DNA from: UBA1368 sp964563125
GTDB lineage: Bacteria; Bacillota; Syntrophomonadia; Syntrophomonadales; Syntrophomonadaceae
Assembly: GCA_964563125.1 (NCBI GenBank)
Contig: CAZLVY010000001.1
Span: 26,752 to 90,751, forward strand
Direction: 5' to 3'
DNA: 64,000 nt
Shown here piece by piece: positions 1 to 8,697 of this stretch; the stretch's first letter is position 1; the number at the start of each line of letters is the position of its first letter. A program made the position numbers and the translations under genes. The notes under the pieces are model-generated. The model did no database searches. It saw only the letters and a list, made by a program, of their open reading frames with translations, and was not told where the DNA came from.

Positions 1-553
1 TCCCTTTCCCATAACGTGATGCTTTATAAGCTTTAGTCATATCAATACTTTCTACAGTAACGCTTGGGGCTACCGCATCGAAAAAAAATAGATTCTGCTC
101 TCCCCCCAGTAAAGTTATATTTTGGCTCAGAGCATCTGAGGTAAGCGGGCCGGTTGCAATTATGGAAATATCATCAGCAGGAATTTCAGTTACTTCTGAG
201 CGAATTATTTTAATATTGGGATGAATACTTATCTGGGCGGTAACCAGTTCGGCAAATAACTCCCTGTCAACTGCCAGTGCAGATCCTGCTGGAACTCTGG
301 CTTTATCTGCACATAAAAGTAAAAGAGAACCGAAGGTCCTCATTTCTTTTTTAAGTAATCCCTGGGCTGTATTTTCCAACTCGGACTTTAAGGAGTTGCT
401 GCAAACCAACTCACCTAAATTACTGGTCTGATGTACGGGAGTGGTTTGATTAGGCCGCATTTCCCATAAATTGACTTGAATCCCTGCTGAGGCTATCCGG
501 TAGGCAGCTTCACAACCTGCCAACCCTCCTCCGATAACATTTACCCTAGTCAA
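1..553 (-). CDS. trmFO: TrmFO, folate-dependent tRNA uracil-54 C5-methyltransferase (partial, C-terminus off window)
   Basis: FAD- and methylenetetrahydrofolate-dependent enzyme that makes ribothymidine at position 54 of tRNA in the cytoplasm. The N-terminal half translates as an FAD-binding Rossmann start (VNVIGGGLAGCEAA), followed by the family-typical NLWEMRP, HQTSNLGELVCSNSLKSE and, at the window edge, KAYKASRYGKG. About 184 of the usual ~435 residues are present; the rest lies beyond base 1. A TTG at 553 is the likely start: the longer candidates lack start codons and it overlaps the last bases of topA by 8 nt, suggesting translational coupling. The topA-trmFO order is common in Firmicutes. 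Identity is secure; the exact start is less so because the ribosome site is weak. Confidence 0.93.
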   Translation of the reverse strand, partial: MTRVNVIGGGLAGCEAAYRIASAGIQVNLWEMRPNQTTPVHQTSNLGELVCSNSLKSELENTAQGLLKKEMRTFGSLLLLCADKARVPAGSALAVDRELFAELVTAQISIHPNIKIIRSEVTEIPADDISIIATGPLTSDALSQNITLLGGEQNLFFFDAVAPSVTVESIDMTKAYKASRYGKG

Positions 554-2633
554 GATTGGACCCCATTTCTTTTTTATATTTGCATTCTTTATTTTGACAA
601 ATAATCTGATTTTCCTTGGTTTTGGCTGGAACTTCTACCATCGCATCACCACACTGCGGACATTTCTCTCCGGTTGGTTTATTCCAGGAACGGAATGAAC
701 ATTCAGGATAACCTTTACAACCATAAAATTGTCGGCCTTTTTTTGATTTTAAGGAAACTATCGGTTGACCACATAGCGGACATGCCACTCCTATAACTTC
801 GTTCATAGATTCTGTATGACGACATTCAGGGAATCCTGAACAGGCTAAGAACTTACCAAACCTACCGTACTTTATTAACAGAGGTTTGCCGCAATTGGGA
901 CAGTCTTTACCAGCCTCTTCTTCTTTAATTTGAATTTTCTCCACCACTGCCTGAGCCTTGGCTAAATCCTTCTCGAAAGGCAAATAGAAATCTTTTATTA
1001 CTGTTTTCCAATTCATTTGCCCATCTTCTATTTGATCTAATTCCTCTTCAAGTTTGGCGGTAAACTCAACTTCCAGAATGCCGCCGAAATATTCCTTAAG
1101 TAAATCAGTGACAATGAAACCTAATTCAGTAGGGGCAAATTGCTTGTTTTGCCGTTCTACATAAAAGCGTTTAATGATAGTATCGATAATAGGTGCATAA
1201 GTACTGGGTCTGCCAATGTTTTTCTCTTCCAGTAATTTGACCAGACTGGCCTCACTAAATCTTGAGGGGGGTTGGGTAAAATGCTGCTGCGCATTAGTTT
1301 TAACTAACTTAATTTTCTGGCCTTTGCTAAGCTCTGGAATAGGATTTTTAATTTCATCTTCATCAGCATCATTATAGACTTTCTTGTAGCCTAAAAATTT
1401 AATGGTCGAGGAGTTAGCTTTAAGCCCGTAAATCCCTGCCTTGATATCAACTGTTTTAGTGTCATATACTGCCGGTGTCATCTGGCTGGCGACAAATCTA
1501 TCCCAGATTAATTTATAAAGACGGTATTGGTCACGACTTAAAAATGGTTTCACTTTTTCGGGAAGGCGAAAAACAGATGAAGGCCGAATTGCTTCATGAG
1601 CATCCTGGGCACCTTTTTTATTGGTAAATACATTATGCGTATCAGGAGCATATTTTGGTCCATAGGTTTGCTTTATTAAGTCTGCGGCTTCTTGCTGGGC
1701 TGCTTGTGAAATGCGGGTTGAATCAGTACGCAAATAGGTTATTAAGCCAACTGTCCCTTCAGGTCCAATAGCTAAACCTTCATAAAGCTCCTGTGCCACC
1801 TTCATGGTTCTTTTGGAAAAAAAGTTTAATTGCTTGGCTGCTTCCTGTTGTAATGTACTGGTAATAAAAGGTGGATTAGCTTTGCGTCTTTTTTCTTTGG
1901 TTTCAATTTTAGTTATGGTAAATTTACTTTTTTTAAGGTATTTTTCTAAAACTTCTTTTTCTTCACTATTTTTTATGATGTTAATTTTTTGGTCATTTAC
2001 TGTTGCTAACTTAGCAGTAAATTCATGTTTCTCATCGGTTAGAATAGCTTCTACAGTCCAATACTCTTCAGGAATGAAAGCATTTATCTCCCGTTCTCTT
2101 TCACAAATAATTCGCATGACTACCGATTGTACACGCCCCGCACTAAGTCCTTTGCGAACCTTGCTCCATAACAAAGGGCTAAGATTATAGCCTACCAGGC
2201 GGTCCAAAACTCTCCTGGCTTGCTGAGCATTAACTCTGTCTATATTTACATTGCGCGAATGCTTAATAGCATTTTTAACTGCATCTTTAGTAATTTCATT
2301 AAATTCAATACGACATTTAGAACCGGCTGGTATTTTGATAGCATTTTGTATATGCCAGGCAATAGCTTCGCCTTCACGGTCCGGGTCAGTTGCCAGAAGT
2401 ACTTTAGAAGCTTTTTGTGATTCTTCTTTAATCTCTTTTAAAAGGTCTCCTTTACCTCTTATAGTTATATACTGCGGTTCAAAGTTATTTTCTACATCTA
2501 TTCCTAATTTGCTTTTAGGCAAATCTTTAATATGACCTACAGAAGCTTTTACTTTATAACCTTTCCCTAAAAATTTTTCCAGTGTTTTGGCTTTTGCTGC
2601 CGATTCGACAATTACTAATGTTGGTCCCGCCAA
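546..2633 (-). CDS. topA: DNA topoisomerase I (type IA)
   Basis: Relaxes negatively supercoiled DNA by single-strand passage. The protein has an N-terminal Toprim domain (VIVESAAKAKTLEKFLG, then DPDREGEAIAWHI near residue 90), the active-site segment TYLRTDST with the catalytic tyrosine near residue 300, and three C-terminal four-cysteine zinc ribbons (CPNCGKPL, CPLCGQPI, CPQCGDAM). About 695 residues is normal for Firmicutes. The longest frame begins at a GTG (2642), but that GTG lies inside the ribosome site GAGGTGAT; the TTG at 2633, four bases after it, is the better start. It lies between dprA (upstream) and trmFO (overlapping downstream) on the same strand. Confidence 0.96.
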   Translation of the reverse strand: MAGPTLVIVESAAKAKTLEKFLGKGYKVKASVGHIKDLPKSKLGIDVENNFEPQYITIRGKGDLLKEIKEESQKASKVLLATDPDREGEAIAWHIQNAIKIPAGSKCRIEFNEITKDAVKNAIKHSRNVNIDRVNAQQARRVLDRLVGYNLSPLLWSKVRKGLSAGRVQSVVMRIICEREREINAFIPEEYWTVEAILTDEKHEFTAKLATVNDQKINIIKNSEEKEVLEKYLKKSKFTITKIETKEKRRKANPPFITSTLQQEAAKQLNFFSKRTMKVAQELYEGLAIGPEGTVGLITYLRTDSTRISQAAQQEAADLIKQTYGPKYAPDTHNVFTNKKGAQDAHEAIRPSSVFRLPEKVKPFLSRDQYRLYKLIWDRFVASQMTPAVYDTKTVDIKAGIYGLKANSSTIKFLGYKKVYNDADEDEIKNPIPELSKGQKIKLVKTNAQQHFTQPPSRFSEASLVKLLEEKNIGRPSTYAPIIDTIIKRFYVERQNKQFAPTELGFIVTDLLKEYFGGILEVEFTAKLEEELDQIEDGQMNWKTVIKDFYLPFEKDLAKAQAVVEKIQIKEEEAGKDCPNCGKPLLIKYGRFGKFLACSGFPECRHTESMNEVIGVACPLCGQPIVSLKSKKGRQFYGCKGYPECSFRSWNKPTGEKCPQCGDAMVEVPAKTKENQIICQNKECKYKKEMGSNLD

Positions 2634-2664
2634 ACATATCACCTCTTCAGATTTGATTAATTTC

Positions 2665-3759
2665 TTAAAATATTTTTATATAGCTATTTCCGGGGAGAGA
2701 TTTTATTATGCCTTCAAACTCAAGTTTAAGCAAAAGGGTACTTAGCATTCCTATATCAAGTCCAGTTTCCTCCAGAATACAATCAAAATGCTTGGATTGT
2801 GATTCAATACATTCTACAATCATTTCTTCATTATTATCAAGCATTAAAAGCTTTTGCTGTTTTATGTTGTTTTTTTCACTTTCATTATTAAAGAAGTATT
2901 CTTCTAATACATCCTCAACAGAAGTAACCAGCTTTGCTCCCTGTTTAATTAAATTATTTGTTCCAACACTGGTTTTACTGTTTATGGGACCTGGTACCGC
3001 AAAAACATCTCTGCCCTGTTCCAGAGCAAAATCGACCGTAATCAATGCACCGCTTTTTTCCATAGCTTCGATTACTATAACTCCACGGCTTAAGCCGGAG
3101 ATAATTCTATTGCGGGCAGGAAAATTTCCTGGCTCTGGAGCAGTTCCCAATGGATACTCACTAAATACTAAACCCGTCTCACAAATCTGATTGAACATCT
3201 TAGTATTTTCCCGGGGATAAATAACATCAAGTCCACTGCCAAGAACTGCGATGGTATGTCCATTTCCCTCCAAGGCGCCCAACTGTGCCTCTGTATCAAT
3301 ACCGCGAGCCATCCCGCTCACAACTACTGTATTATTTTGCACCAGTTCCAGACCGAATTTTCTCGCTGCCATTTTACCATAAGAAGTAGCAGTGCGCGAG
3401 CCCACAACAGCTAAGCATAAATTATTTGCCAGGGTAATATCTCCTTTGGCGTAAAGTATATAAGGAGGGTTACTGATGTTACGTAATAATCGGGGATAGC
3501 TCTCATCTTCAAATGAAATTGCGTCAAAACCTTTTTCCTGGATTATTTGCCATTGTTTCTGCTGCTCCGCTTTTTGTCTTATATTTAATATTTCATTGAT
3601 TACCTCAGGTGATAAATTCATTGTTTTGAGCTGCTCGCTTTCCGCTCTCAAACACAACTCAAAACTACCCAAAGTTGATTTGATATGCCATAAAGAGCGA
3701 TTACCCAAACCTTTAATAGAATGAAGAGCACAAAGTGCCGACTTTTCATAATTGTTCAT
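2665..3759 (-). CDS. dprA: DNA-processing protein DprA (Smf)
   Basis: Binds incoming single-stranded DNA and loads RecA during natural transformation. The order is an N-terminal helical region with a helix-hairpin-helix-like stretch (HSIKGLGNRSLWHI), a central Rossmann-like domain (VVGSRTATSYGK, SGMARGIDTEAQ, VLGSGLDVIYP, FPARNRIISGLS, EQGRDVFAVPG) and a C-terminal winged helix (from about residue 300). Its 364 residues match the full-length family. Start ATG at 3759 follows a GAGGTT ribosome site. It is cotranscribed with topA, 31 bp away, a widespread arrangement. No competence operon is visible here, so active transformation cannot be inferred. Confidence 0.95.
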   Translation of the reverse strand: MNNYEKSALCALHSIKGLGNRSLWHIKSTLGSFELCLRAESEQLKTMNLSPEVINEILNIRQKAEQQKQWQIIQEKGFDAISFEDESYPRLLRNISNPPYILYAKGDITLANNLCLAVVGSRTATSYGKMAARKFGLELVQNNTVVVSGMARGIDTEAQLGALEGNGHTIAVLGSGLDVIYPRENTKMFNQICETGLVFSEYPLGTAPEPGNFPARNRIISGLSRGVIVIEAMEKSGALITVDFALEQGRDVFAVPGPINSKTSVGTNNLIKQGAKLVTSVEDVLEEYFFNNESEKNNIKQQKLLMLDNNEEMIVECIESQSKHFDCILEETGLDIGMLSTLLLKLEFEGIIKSLPGNSYIKIF

Positions 3760-3957
3760 AATGAAACCTCAAATTATAAAATCTTAAAGTCATTGTTAGC
3801 ATAAATTATCTTTATATGCAATAGAAATTTCTTCGTCATACCATTATTGTAAAATTATGACTAATATATTTTGGCATAATTTGCTTAGCTAATTTTTATT
3901 AGGGTGGGGAAAATTAATTGAAATTAAGTAATAAATTAAAGAAAGGAGATAATATTT

Positions 3958-4052
3958 ATGTTTTTAGGAATGATGGACAGAAAAAATTCGCTTATGAAAA
4001 AAGTAATGGGTAAAAATAGGATTGATCCGGGGAATTTTAGTTTTTTAGAATC
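3958..4052 (+). CDS. Unknown protein, N-terminal fragment cut by assembly gap
   Basis: An open frame beginning at ATG 3958 is preceded by a strong ribosome site (AAAGGAG, 3942-3948, spacing 9) and encodes 31 residues rich in Met and Lys (start MFLGMMDRKNSLMKK) before the run of N. The strong ribosome site on an otherwise minus-strand stretch suggests a real gene start. I do not recognise the family from 31 residues. Because the gap size is unknown, the downstream part of this gene may be missing altogether. Confidence 0.45.
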
Positions 4053-4152
4053 NNNNNNNNNNNNNNNNNNNNNNNNNNNNNNNNNNNNNNNNNNNNNNNN
4101 NNNNNNNNNNNNNNNNNNNNNNNNNNNNNNNNNNNNNNNNNNNNNNNNNNNN
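4053..4152. other. Assembly gap of exactly 100 N
   Basis: One hundred consecutive N, the conventional placeholder for a scaffold gap of unknown length. An apparent frame running through the N from 3936 to 5528 is an artefact. The plus-strand gene on the left and the methyltransferase on the right are each cut here, so at least one gene end of each is missing and further genes may be hidden. Confidence 0.98.
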
Positions 4153-5510
4153 TTGTCAATGCGGACAGCTTTTGTAGTAATATTGCCCCATAAATCATGA
4201 ACACGAACGGCAATATTTATAATATTCCGCGCTGGAATCTTTAAAATAATATCCAGACAGAGGGAATCATCAATTTTTTTGCTCTTTCTAAATATTTGTG
4301 CGTCCGAACAAAAATTTTTGCCATTATAATTTAGGTCTATTTCCCAAAAATAAATAAATGATGCTGGTGTTTTATATGTAATGTTACTCGGCAGTAATTG
4401 TGGTGAGAATGCCTTAATATTAATACTAATTTCTATCTCTTCATCAAATTTTTGTGTCTCATAAACTGCAATTTCCAATGATGAGTTGCTTTCATATAAC
4501 TCTTTACTGATACTTTCATGCATAAATGGCTCGCTTTTATTCTGTATTAAGCGGCTTAACATAGTATCTATAGCCAACTGACTGGAATCACAGCAAAGCC
4601 ACTGCCGATTCATTTGTTGACATACTGCGGCTGTAGTTCCTGAACCAGCATAAAAATCTGCTACTACACTTCCGGGATTACTGGCAGCAGCAACAATTCT
4701 TTTTATCAAGTTAAAAGGCTTTTGGGTAGGAAATTTTAAATTCTCTCGAGCAGTAGGGCTAAGTATTTTATTTATATCTACCCACCAATCCTGAAGATTG
4801 GCGCCTTTTTCATTTAATTTATATTTATCACCCTTAACTTTTGTAAGTCCCCTTTGAATGGTGCCTTCTGTGTATGGGCGATATTGAGGATTGAAAATGT
4901 AATCCGGTCCTTTAACATACCATAATATGACATCATGTTTTCTTTGAAAATTTCTTCCTGCCCCGCTTCCCCCGCTATAGCACCATACTATTTCATTTAT
5001 AAAGGCCTCCGGAGTAAATATTTCATCTAAAAGCACTTTCACATAGTGACTTATATGAAAATCAAGATGCACAAATATGCTGCCATTATCCTTGAGCATT
5101 TTGTACATAGCTTTAAGACGGGGATAAACATGAGTTAGATAATTTTCACTGTCATAATTCCAGGTATCCTCAAATGCCAGGCGGGATATCGTTTGTTTAC
5201 TGCCCTGACTTTCTATAACAGTTTTGGCATGATAGTTACTGGCACTCATGTAAGGTGGGTCTATATAAATCAAATCAATGGAGTTCTCATAACCTTCTTC
5301 AATTAATATTTCCATAAACTCAAGATTGTCTCCATGAAAGATTCTGTTCATAAGCCCCTGGTTTTTAATACGTTCTTGAATCTCAGGCAAAAACAGCGTC
5401 TTTTCCGTGAGTGGATTAGGGAATATAAAATCTCTTCTGGTATCGGGACGTTCAGTTTCAATTGATAGAATATTTTTACCAGGCCAAATCAAAAACGGAT
5501 TTTCTTTCAT
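4153..5510 (-). CDS. Site-specific DNA methyltransferase, beta-class N6-adenine/N4-cytosine type (C-terminus lost in gap)
   Basis: Transfers a methyl group from S-adenosylmethionine to an exocyclic amino group in DNA. The catalytic motif IV DLIYIDPPY (about residue 80) precedes the SAM-binding motif I VADFYAGSGTTA (about residue 285), the circular order that defines the beta class; the motif after DPPY (MSASNYHAK) resembles type III Mod-like enzymes. About 452 residues are present and the C-terminal part runs into the N gap. The ATG at 5510 is chosen over an upstream GTG because GAGGGGAAG lies 6-9 bases before it. No restriction gene is visible, but it could lie in the gap. The C-terminal 150 residues have no domain I recognise. 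Confidence 0.88.
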
Positions 5511-5560
5511 ATTTTTACTTCCCCTCACAAAAAATGCTAAAAGACTTTAGTAAATTTTAA

Positions 5561-5589
5561 CATAAAAAATAGTCCTGTAATAACAGGAC
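5561..5589 (-). terminator. Rho-independent terminator after sigG/small ORF
   Basis: On the minus strand a 7-bp perfect stem (GTCCTGT/ACAGGAC, 5572-5589) with a four-base loop is followed by ATTTTTT. It ends transcripts coming from sigG and the 45-residue ORF before the methyltransferase. Confidence 0.75.
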
Positions 5590-5603
5590 CTGTAAAACAC
5601 TCT

Positions 5604-5741
5604 TTAATTGTTTTTTCTTTGCAAAGTAATCAGGTTATCAGGTGTAAATGCAGGGTCGCTGGCAAAGAATTCTGCCGCAATTGGCATTAAAAGTGCGATA
5701 ATTATGGCCATTAAGAATACTGTTATTAAATTGCGTCCCAT
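5604..5741 (-). CDS. 45-residue single-pass membrane peptide of unknown function
   Basis: A short frame starts with ATG at 5741, preceded by a good ribosome site (GAAGGGGAAT, spacing about 6), and stops at TAA 5604-5606. The peptide begins MGRNLITVFLMAIIIALL, giving one hydrophobic segment of about 20 residues, then a polar tail (FFASDPAFTPDNL and a basic QRKNN end). It lies 21 bp downstream of sigG and just before a terminator, so it is probably cotranscribed with sigG in the forespore. I do not recognise the family. Reality of the gene rests on the ribosome site, the coherent membrane-peptide composition and its position; function is unknown. Confidence 0.6.
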   Translation of the reverse strand: MGRNLITVFLMAIIIALLMPIAAEFFASDPAFTPDNLITLQRKNN

Positions 5742-5762
5742 TTTTATTCCCCTTCGTTAAGA

Positions 5763-6539
5763 TTAAATATATTTTTTAAGCTGTTTTAAAGCGGCTTTTT
5801 CAAGCCTTGATACCTGAGCTTGAGAAATTCCAATCTCATCAGCTACTTCCATTTGAGTTTTACCGTGAAAAAACCTTAATGAGACAATATGTTTTTCCCG
5901 TTCATTTAGCTTTTTCATAGCTTCTTTTATGGTTATCTCTTCCAGCCATAATTCGTCAGTATTTTTATCGTCACTAATCTGATCCATAACCAAAATTGGA
6001 TCCCCGCCATCATTATAAATCGGTTCAAAAAGAGAAACCGGTTCCTGTATAGCATCCAGTGCAAAAACCACTTCTTCCCGCGGCACTTCCAGCTGCTCTG
6101 CAATCTGTGCAACAGTAGGTTCGGCTGAATTATCGGAAACCATTTTTTCTCTCGCCTGCAAAGCTTTATAGGCTATATCACGCAAAGAACGCGATACTCT
6201 GACTGCATTGTTATCCCGCAGGTAACGCCTTATTTCTCCAATGACCATTGGTACTGCATAAGTTGAAAAACGTACATTTTGACTTAAATCAAAATTATCG
6301 ATTGCTTTGATTAATCCTATACAACCAACCTGGAATAAGTCATCTACAAATTCACCGCGGTTGGAAAATCTCTGAATTACACTTAAAACTAAGCGTAAAT
6401 TACCCTGAATGAGAGTTTCCCTGGCTTCTAGCCGCCCCGATTGCAACTGGGTAAAAAGTTTACGCATTTCTTCATTTTTTAGCACTGGAAGCTTGGATGT
6501 ATTTACACCGCATATTTCTACTTTGTTTATCAATACCAT
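5763..6539 (-). CDS. sigG: RNA polymerase sporulation sigma factor SigG
   Basis: Late forespore-specific sigma factor. The 258-residue protein starts with the diagnostic SigG segment KVEICGVNTSKLPVL, then region 2 (GNLRLVLSVIQRFSNRGE, DDLFQVGCIGLIKAIDNFD, FSTYAVPMVIGEIRRYLRD), region 3 (EPTVAQIAEQL) and region 4 with a helix-turn-helix (KTQMEVADEIGISQAQVSRLEK). It follows sigE on the same strand, as in Bacillus and Clostridia, but a terminator stands between them, so it probably has its own promoter. I could not identify a convincing SigF/SigG promoter in the upstream region. Confidence 0.96.
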   Translation of the reverse strand: MVLINKVEICGVNTSKLPVLKNEEMRKLFTQLQSGRLEARETLIQGNLRLVLSVIQRFSNRGEFVDDLFQVGCIGLIKAIDNFDLSQNVRFSTYAVPMVIGEIRRYLRDNNAVRVSRSLRDIAYKALQAREKMVSDNSAEPTVAQIAEQLEVPREEVVFALDAIQEPVSLFEPIYNDGGDPILVMDQISDDKNTDELWLEEITIKEAMKKLNEREKHIVSLRFFHGKTQMEVADEIGISQAQVSRLEKAALKQLKKYI

Positions 6540-6649
6540 TACCCCTTCCCCCGCTAAATTATGTTATAACGAGCAGCTATTACTTCTGGTTGTTATTTAT
6601 TATTAGAATTATTTACTTAACTGAAAAATATTATTCGATTATTCTTAAA

Positions 6650-6686
6650 TAACCAAAAAGAAATAAGCCCCCAAAATGAGGCTTAT
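6650..6686 (-). terminator. Rho-independent terminator after sigE
   Basis: Minus-strand stem ATAAGCC/GGCTTAT (6663-6686) is followed by TTCTTTTT. It separates the spoIIGA-sigE transcript from sigG. Confidence 0.75.
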
Positions 6687-6713
6687 ATAAATAATCCTTG
6701 TATTTTAATCAGG

Positions 6714-7439
6714 TTATTCTAGTTTCCTTATTTCCCTTTGCAATCTTTTTAAAATCCTTTTTTCCAGACGGGAAATATATGACTGTGATATTCCTAATAT
6801 ATCAGCAACTTCCTTTTGGGTTTTCTCATTGCCATCTCCCAATCCAAAACGTAATTGTACTATGGTTTTCTCCCTGATATTAAGCTTGTGCATTGCCTGC
6901 CACAACAAGCCTTTTTCAACTTCGCCTTCTATTTTTTTGTATATCATATCCCCTTCTGTTCCAAGGACATCGGACAATAATAATTCATTGCCGTCCCAAT
7001 CTACGTTCAAAGGCTCATCAAGTGAAACTTCCACCCGATTTTTTAAATTGCGTCTCAGGTACATTAAAATCTCATTTTCAATACATCTGGATGCATACGT
7101 AGCTAACTTAATATTTTTTTTGGGTTCAAAAGTATTTACTGCTTTTATTAATCCAATGGTCCCTATTGAAACCAGGTCTTCGATATTAATGCCGGTATTT
7201 TCAAATTTTTTAGCTATGTATACTACTAATCTAAGATTATGTTCAATTAAAGTTGCCTTAACCGCCATATCACCCTGGTCCAACCTGTTAATCAAATCAT
7301 ATTCTTCGCGCTCACGCAGTGGTGGAGGTAATACTTCAGTTGAGCCGATATAATGAATATAATGCGGCATTTTTTTCCTGATATAAAGACGTGCCAAATA
7401 TAACCGCCAATTCTTTAAAAAGTACCAAATTTTTTTCAT
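6714..7439 (-). CDS. sigE: RNA polymerase sporulation sigma factor SigE (pro-form)
   Basis: Early mother-cell sigma factor, made as an inactive precursor. The first ~27 residues (MKKIWYFLKNWRLYLARLY) form the basic amphipathic pro-sequence that SpoIIGA removes; next come regions 2 (EHNLRLVVYIAKKFENTG, EDLVSIGTIGLIKAVNTF, LATYASRCIENEILMYLRR) and 4 (KTQKEVADILGISQSYISRLEKR). Length 241 is normal. It begins 9 bp after spoIIGA, the universal spoIIG operon layout, so the protease and its substrate are made together. Confidence 0.96.
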   Translation of the reverse strand: MKKIWYFLKNWRLYLARLYIRKKMPHYIHYIGSTEVLPPPLREREEYDLINRLDQGDMAVKATLIEHNLRLVVYIAKKFENTGINIEDLVSIGTIGLIKAVNTFEPKKNIKLATYASRCIENEILMYLRRNLKNRVEVSLDEPLNVDWDGNELLLSDVLGTEGDMIYKKIEGEVEKGLLWQAMHKLNIREKTIVQLRFGLGDGNEKTQKEVADILGISQSYISRLEKRILKRLQREIRKLE

Positions 7440-7448
7440 ATAACCCTC

Positions 7449-8330
7449 CTATCCGTTTTGCACTATTTCGGCAGGTACCAACATTTGATAATGCCCTTCA
7501 AGACTTAGATTATCCTGATAAACAGCTACAATTAGGTTTTTGTGATTAATTATTTTGTTACCCAAATTAAGTTTAATTTCATCAGCGCGAAATCCTAGTA
7601 ACAAACCATTATGACGGCCAATGGAGCTGAAAGGTATTATTCTTAATTTCCCTGACCAACTACTATTGGCAGCTGAAGATAATAGATCATTTTCATTAAA
7701 CCCGCTCTCAAAAGCAGCACTTAAGTCTACCGGTAAATATTTTTTCAGCCAGGAATATTCTGCAATTATTACTGGTCGGTTAGTTAAAGGATCACGCAAC
7801 ATGTTACCAGTATCCAAAAAACCGCTGCCGGAGCATGTTTGGTTATCAAACCTGATTTCAACCATCAAATTGAGTAAACCGGGAATGATTTTGGTAAACA
7901 GATATTGTTGACCCCGCCATCCTAACCATATTGCAATAGCTATACCTGCCAAAAGCCATAATACTGAAAGGTTATTTCCTTTTTGATAGCCGGTTGTCAG
8001 TGAAGATAACCCCGTAATGGCACCGGCAACTACAAAATTAATCCCATAAAAATAAAGAAAAGCTTTTTTTAAATCACTCCAATTTTGGGGATAAAAAGCC
8101 AGCAAAATCAACAAAAATGAAAATAATATTTTAAGCGGTAAACTATACCACAGGGTGAAAGAAAAAAATAAAAAACCGACTGCATATATTGCACCTATTA
8201 AAGCTGTTGTTAATATTCTGACCTTGGTAAATTTTAGCCCGGATAGCTTCGCAGTAGTCCAAAGAATAAACGCATCCATAACAAAATTTATAATCAAAGT
8301 AAGATCAGCATATACTTTATTTCCGGTCAA
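7449..8330 (-). CDS. spoIIGA: Sporulation sigma-E processing aspartic peptidase SpoIIGA
   Basis: Membrane protease that cleaves pro-SigE after a signal from the forespore. About five hydrophobic segments fill residues 1-155; the C-terminal soluble half has the aspartic protease motif SGFLDTGNMLRDP, and RIIPFSSIGRHNGLLLGF further on. The longest frame begins with GTG 8339, but that codon sits in the ribosome site GGGTGAT; the TTG at 8330, four bases later, gives an N-terminus (TGNKVYADLTLIINF) closer to the family. First gene of the spoIIGA-sigE operon. Confidence 0.9.
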   Translation of the reverse strand: MTGNKVYADLTLIINFVMDAFILWTTAKLSGLKFTKVRILTTALIGAIYAVGFLFFSFTLWYSLPLKILFSFLLILLAFYPQNWSDLKKAFLYFYGINFVVAGAITGLSSLTTGYQKGNNLSVLWLLAGIAIAIWLGWRGQQYLFTKIIPGLLNLMVEIRFDNQTCSGSGFLDTGNMLRDPLTNRPVIIAEYSWLKKYLPVDLSAAFESGFNENDLLSSAANSSWSGKLRIIPFSSIGRHNGLLLGFRADEIKLNLGNKIINHKNLIVAVYQDNLSLEGHYQMLVPAEIVQNG

Positions 8331-8403
8331 TCTTATCACCCGGTTCTATGTTATATCAAATAGATATCTTTCCATAAATATGCTGGCAAAAAAGCAACAA
8401 TGT

Positions 8404-8427
8404 ATTATAAATTATACCAATTCGATA
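8404..8427 (-). promoter_or_regulatory. Candidate spoIIGA promoter with a Spo0A-box-like site
   Basis: On the minus strand a consensus -10 TATAAT (8411-8416) has no recognisable -35 at 17 bp. TATCGAA (8421-8427) just upstream matches the Spo0A box TGTCGAA in six of seven bases. A weak -35 with Spo0A activation is how spoIIG works in Bacillus; here the assignment is inference. Confidence 0.35.
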
Positions 8428-8480
8428 CTTACATAATTTGTAGTTTGCTGACAGTAAAATTCGTGACTTTATCTAATATA

Positions 8481-8514
8481 AAACAAAAAACCGACCATCT
8501 ATTGATGATCGGTT
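8481..8514 (-). terminator. Rho-independent terminator downstream of ftsZ
   Basis: Minus-strand transcript forms an 11-bp stem with one G.U pair (8489-8514, loop about 4) followed by TTTTTTGTTTT. It ends the dcw operon before spoIIGA, about 180 bp after the ftsZ stop. Confidence 0.8.
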
Positions 8515-8595
8515 CAGACCGTCGAAAAAAGCCAATAGCAACTTTATTAGTATCGCGTGCGATACATTGTAGTGCCCTTGGGTGCTGCGTTAATT

Positions 8596-8650
8596 CGGAA
8601 GTGCCGTTCAATCGACGTACCTCATGTACGCCTCAATCACGGCCCTTCCG
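8596..8650. other. Long symmetric hairpin in the 3' region of ftsZ, possible dispersed repeat
   Basis: Between the ftsZ stop and its terminator is a GC-richer palindromic stretch. Read on the minus strand: stem CGGAAG/CTTCCG, a 2x2 mismatch, stem CCGT/ACGG, a symmetric internal loop in which GATTGA faces GATTGA, stem GGCGTAC/GTACGTC (one G.U pair), and a five-base loop ATGAG. The facing GATTGA strands could make tandem G.A pairs around U.U mismatches. It has no coding frame worth calling. The composition differs from flanking AT-rich spacer, and the sequence resembles intergenic repeats I associate with some anaerobic Firmicutes; that resemblance is recollection, unverified. The rest of 8340-8697 holds the promoter and terminator listed separately. 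Confidence 0.6.
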
Positions 8651-8697
8651 ATTGCCTTGCTCTTGACCTTTTTTGCTCGCTCTGTCAGGATGTCGGT

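Noticed and set aside
3936..5528. A single 530-residue frame running through the N gap
   Set aside because: The frame passes through 100 N; the C-terminal part before the gap is read from the antisense side of a plus-strand gene start with a strong ribosome site.
8429..8611. 60-residue minus-strand frame between ftsZ and spoIIGA
   Set aside because: It overlaps the terminator and the hairpin, lacks a ribosome site and has no recognisable composition.
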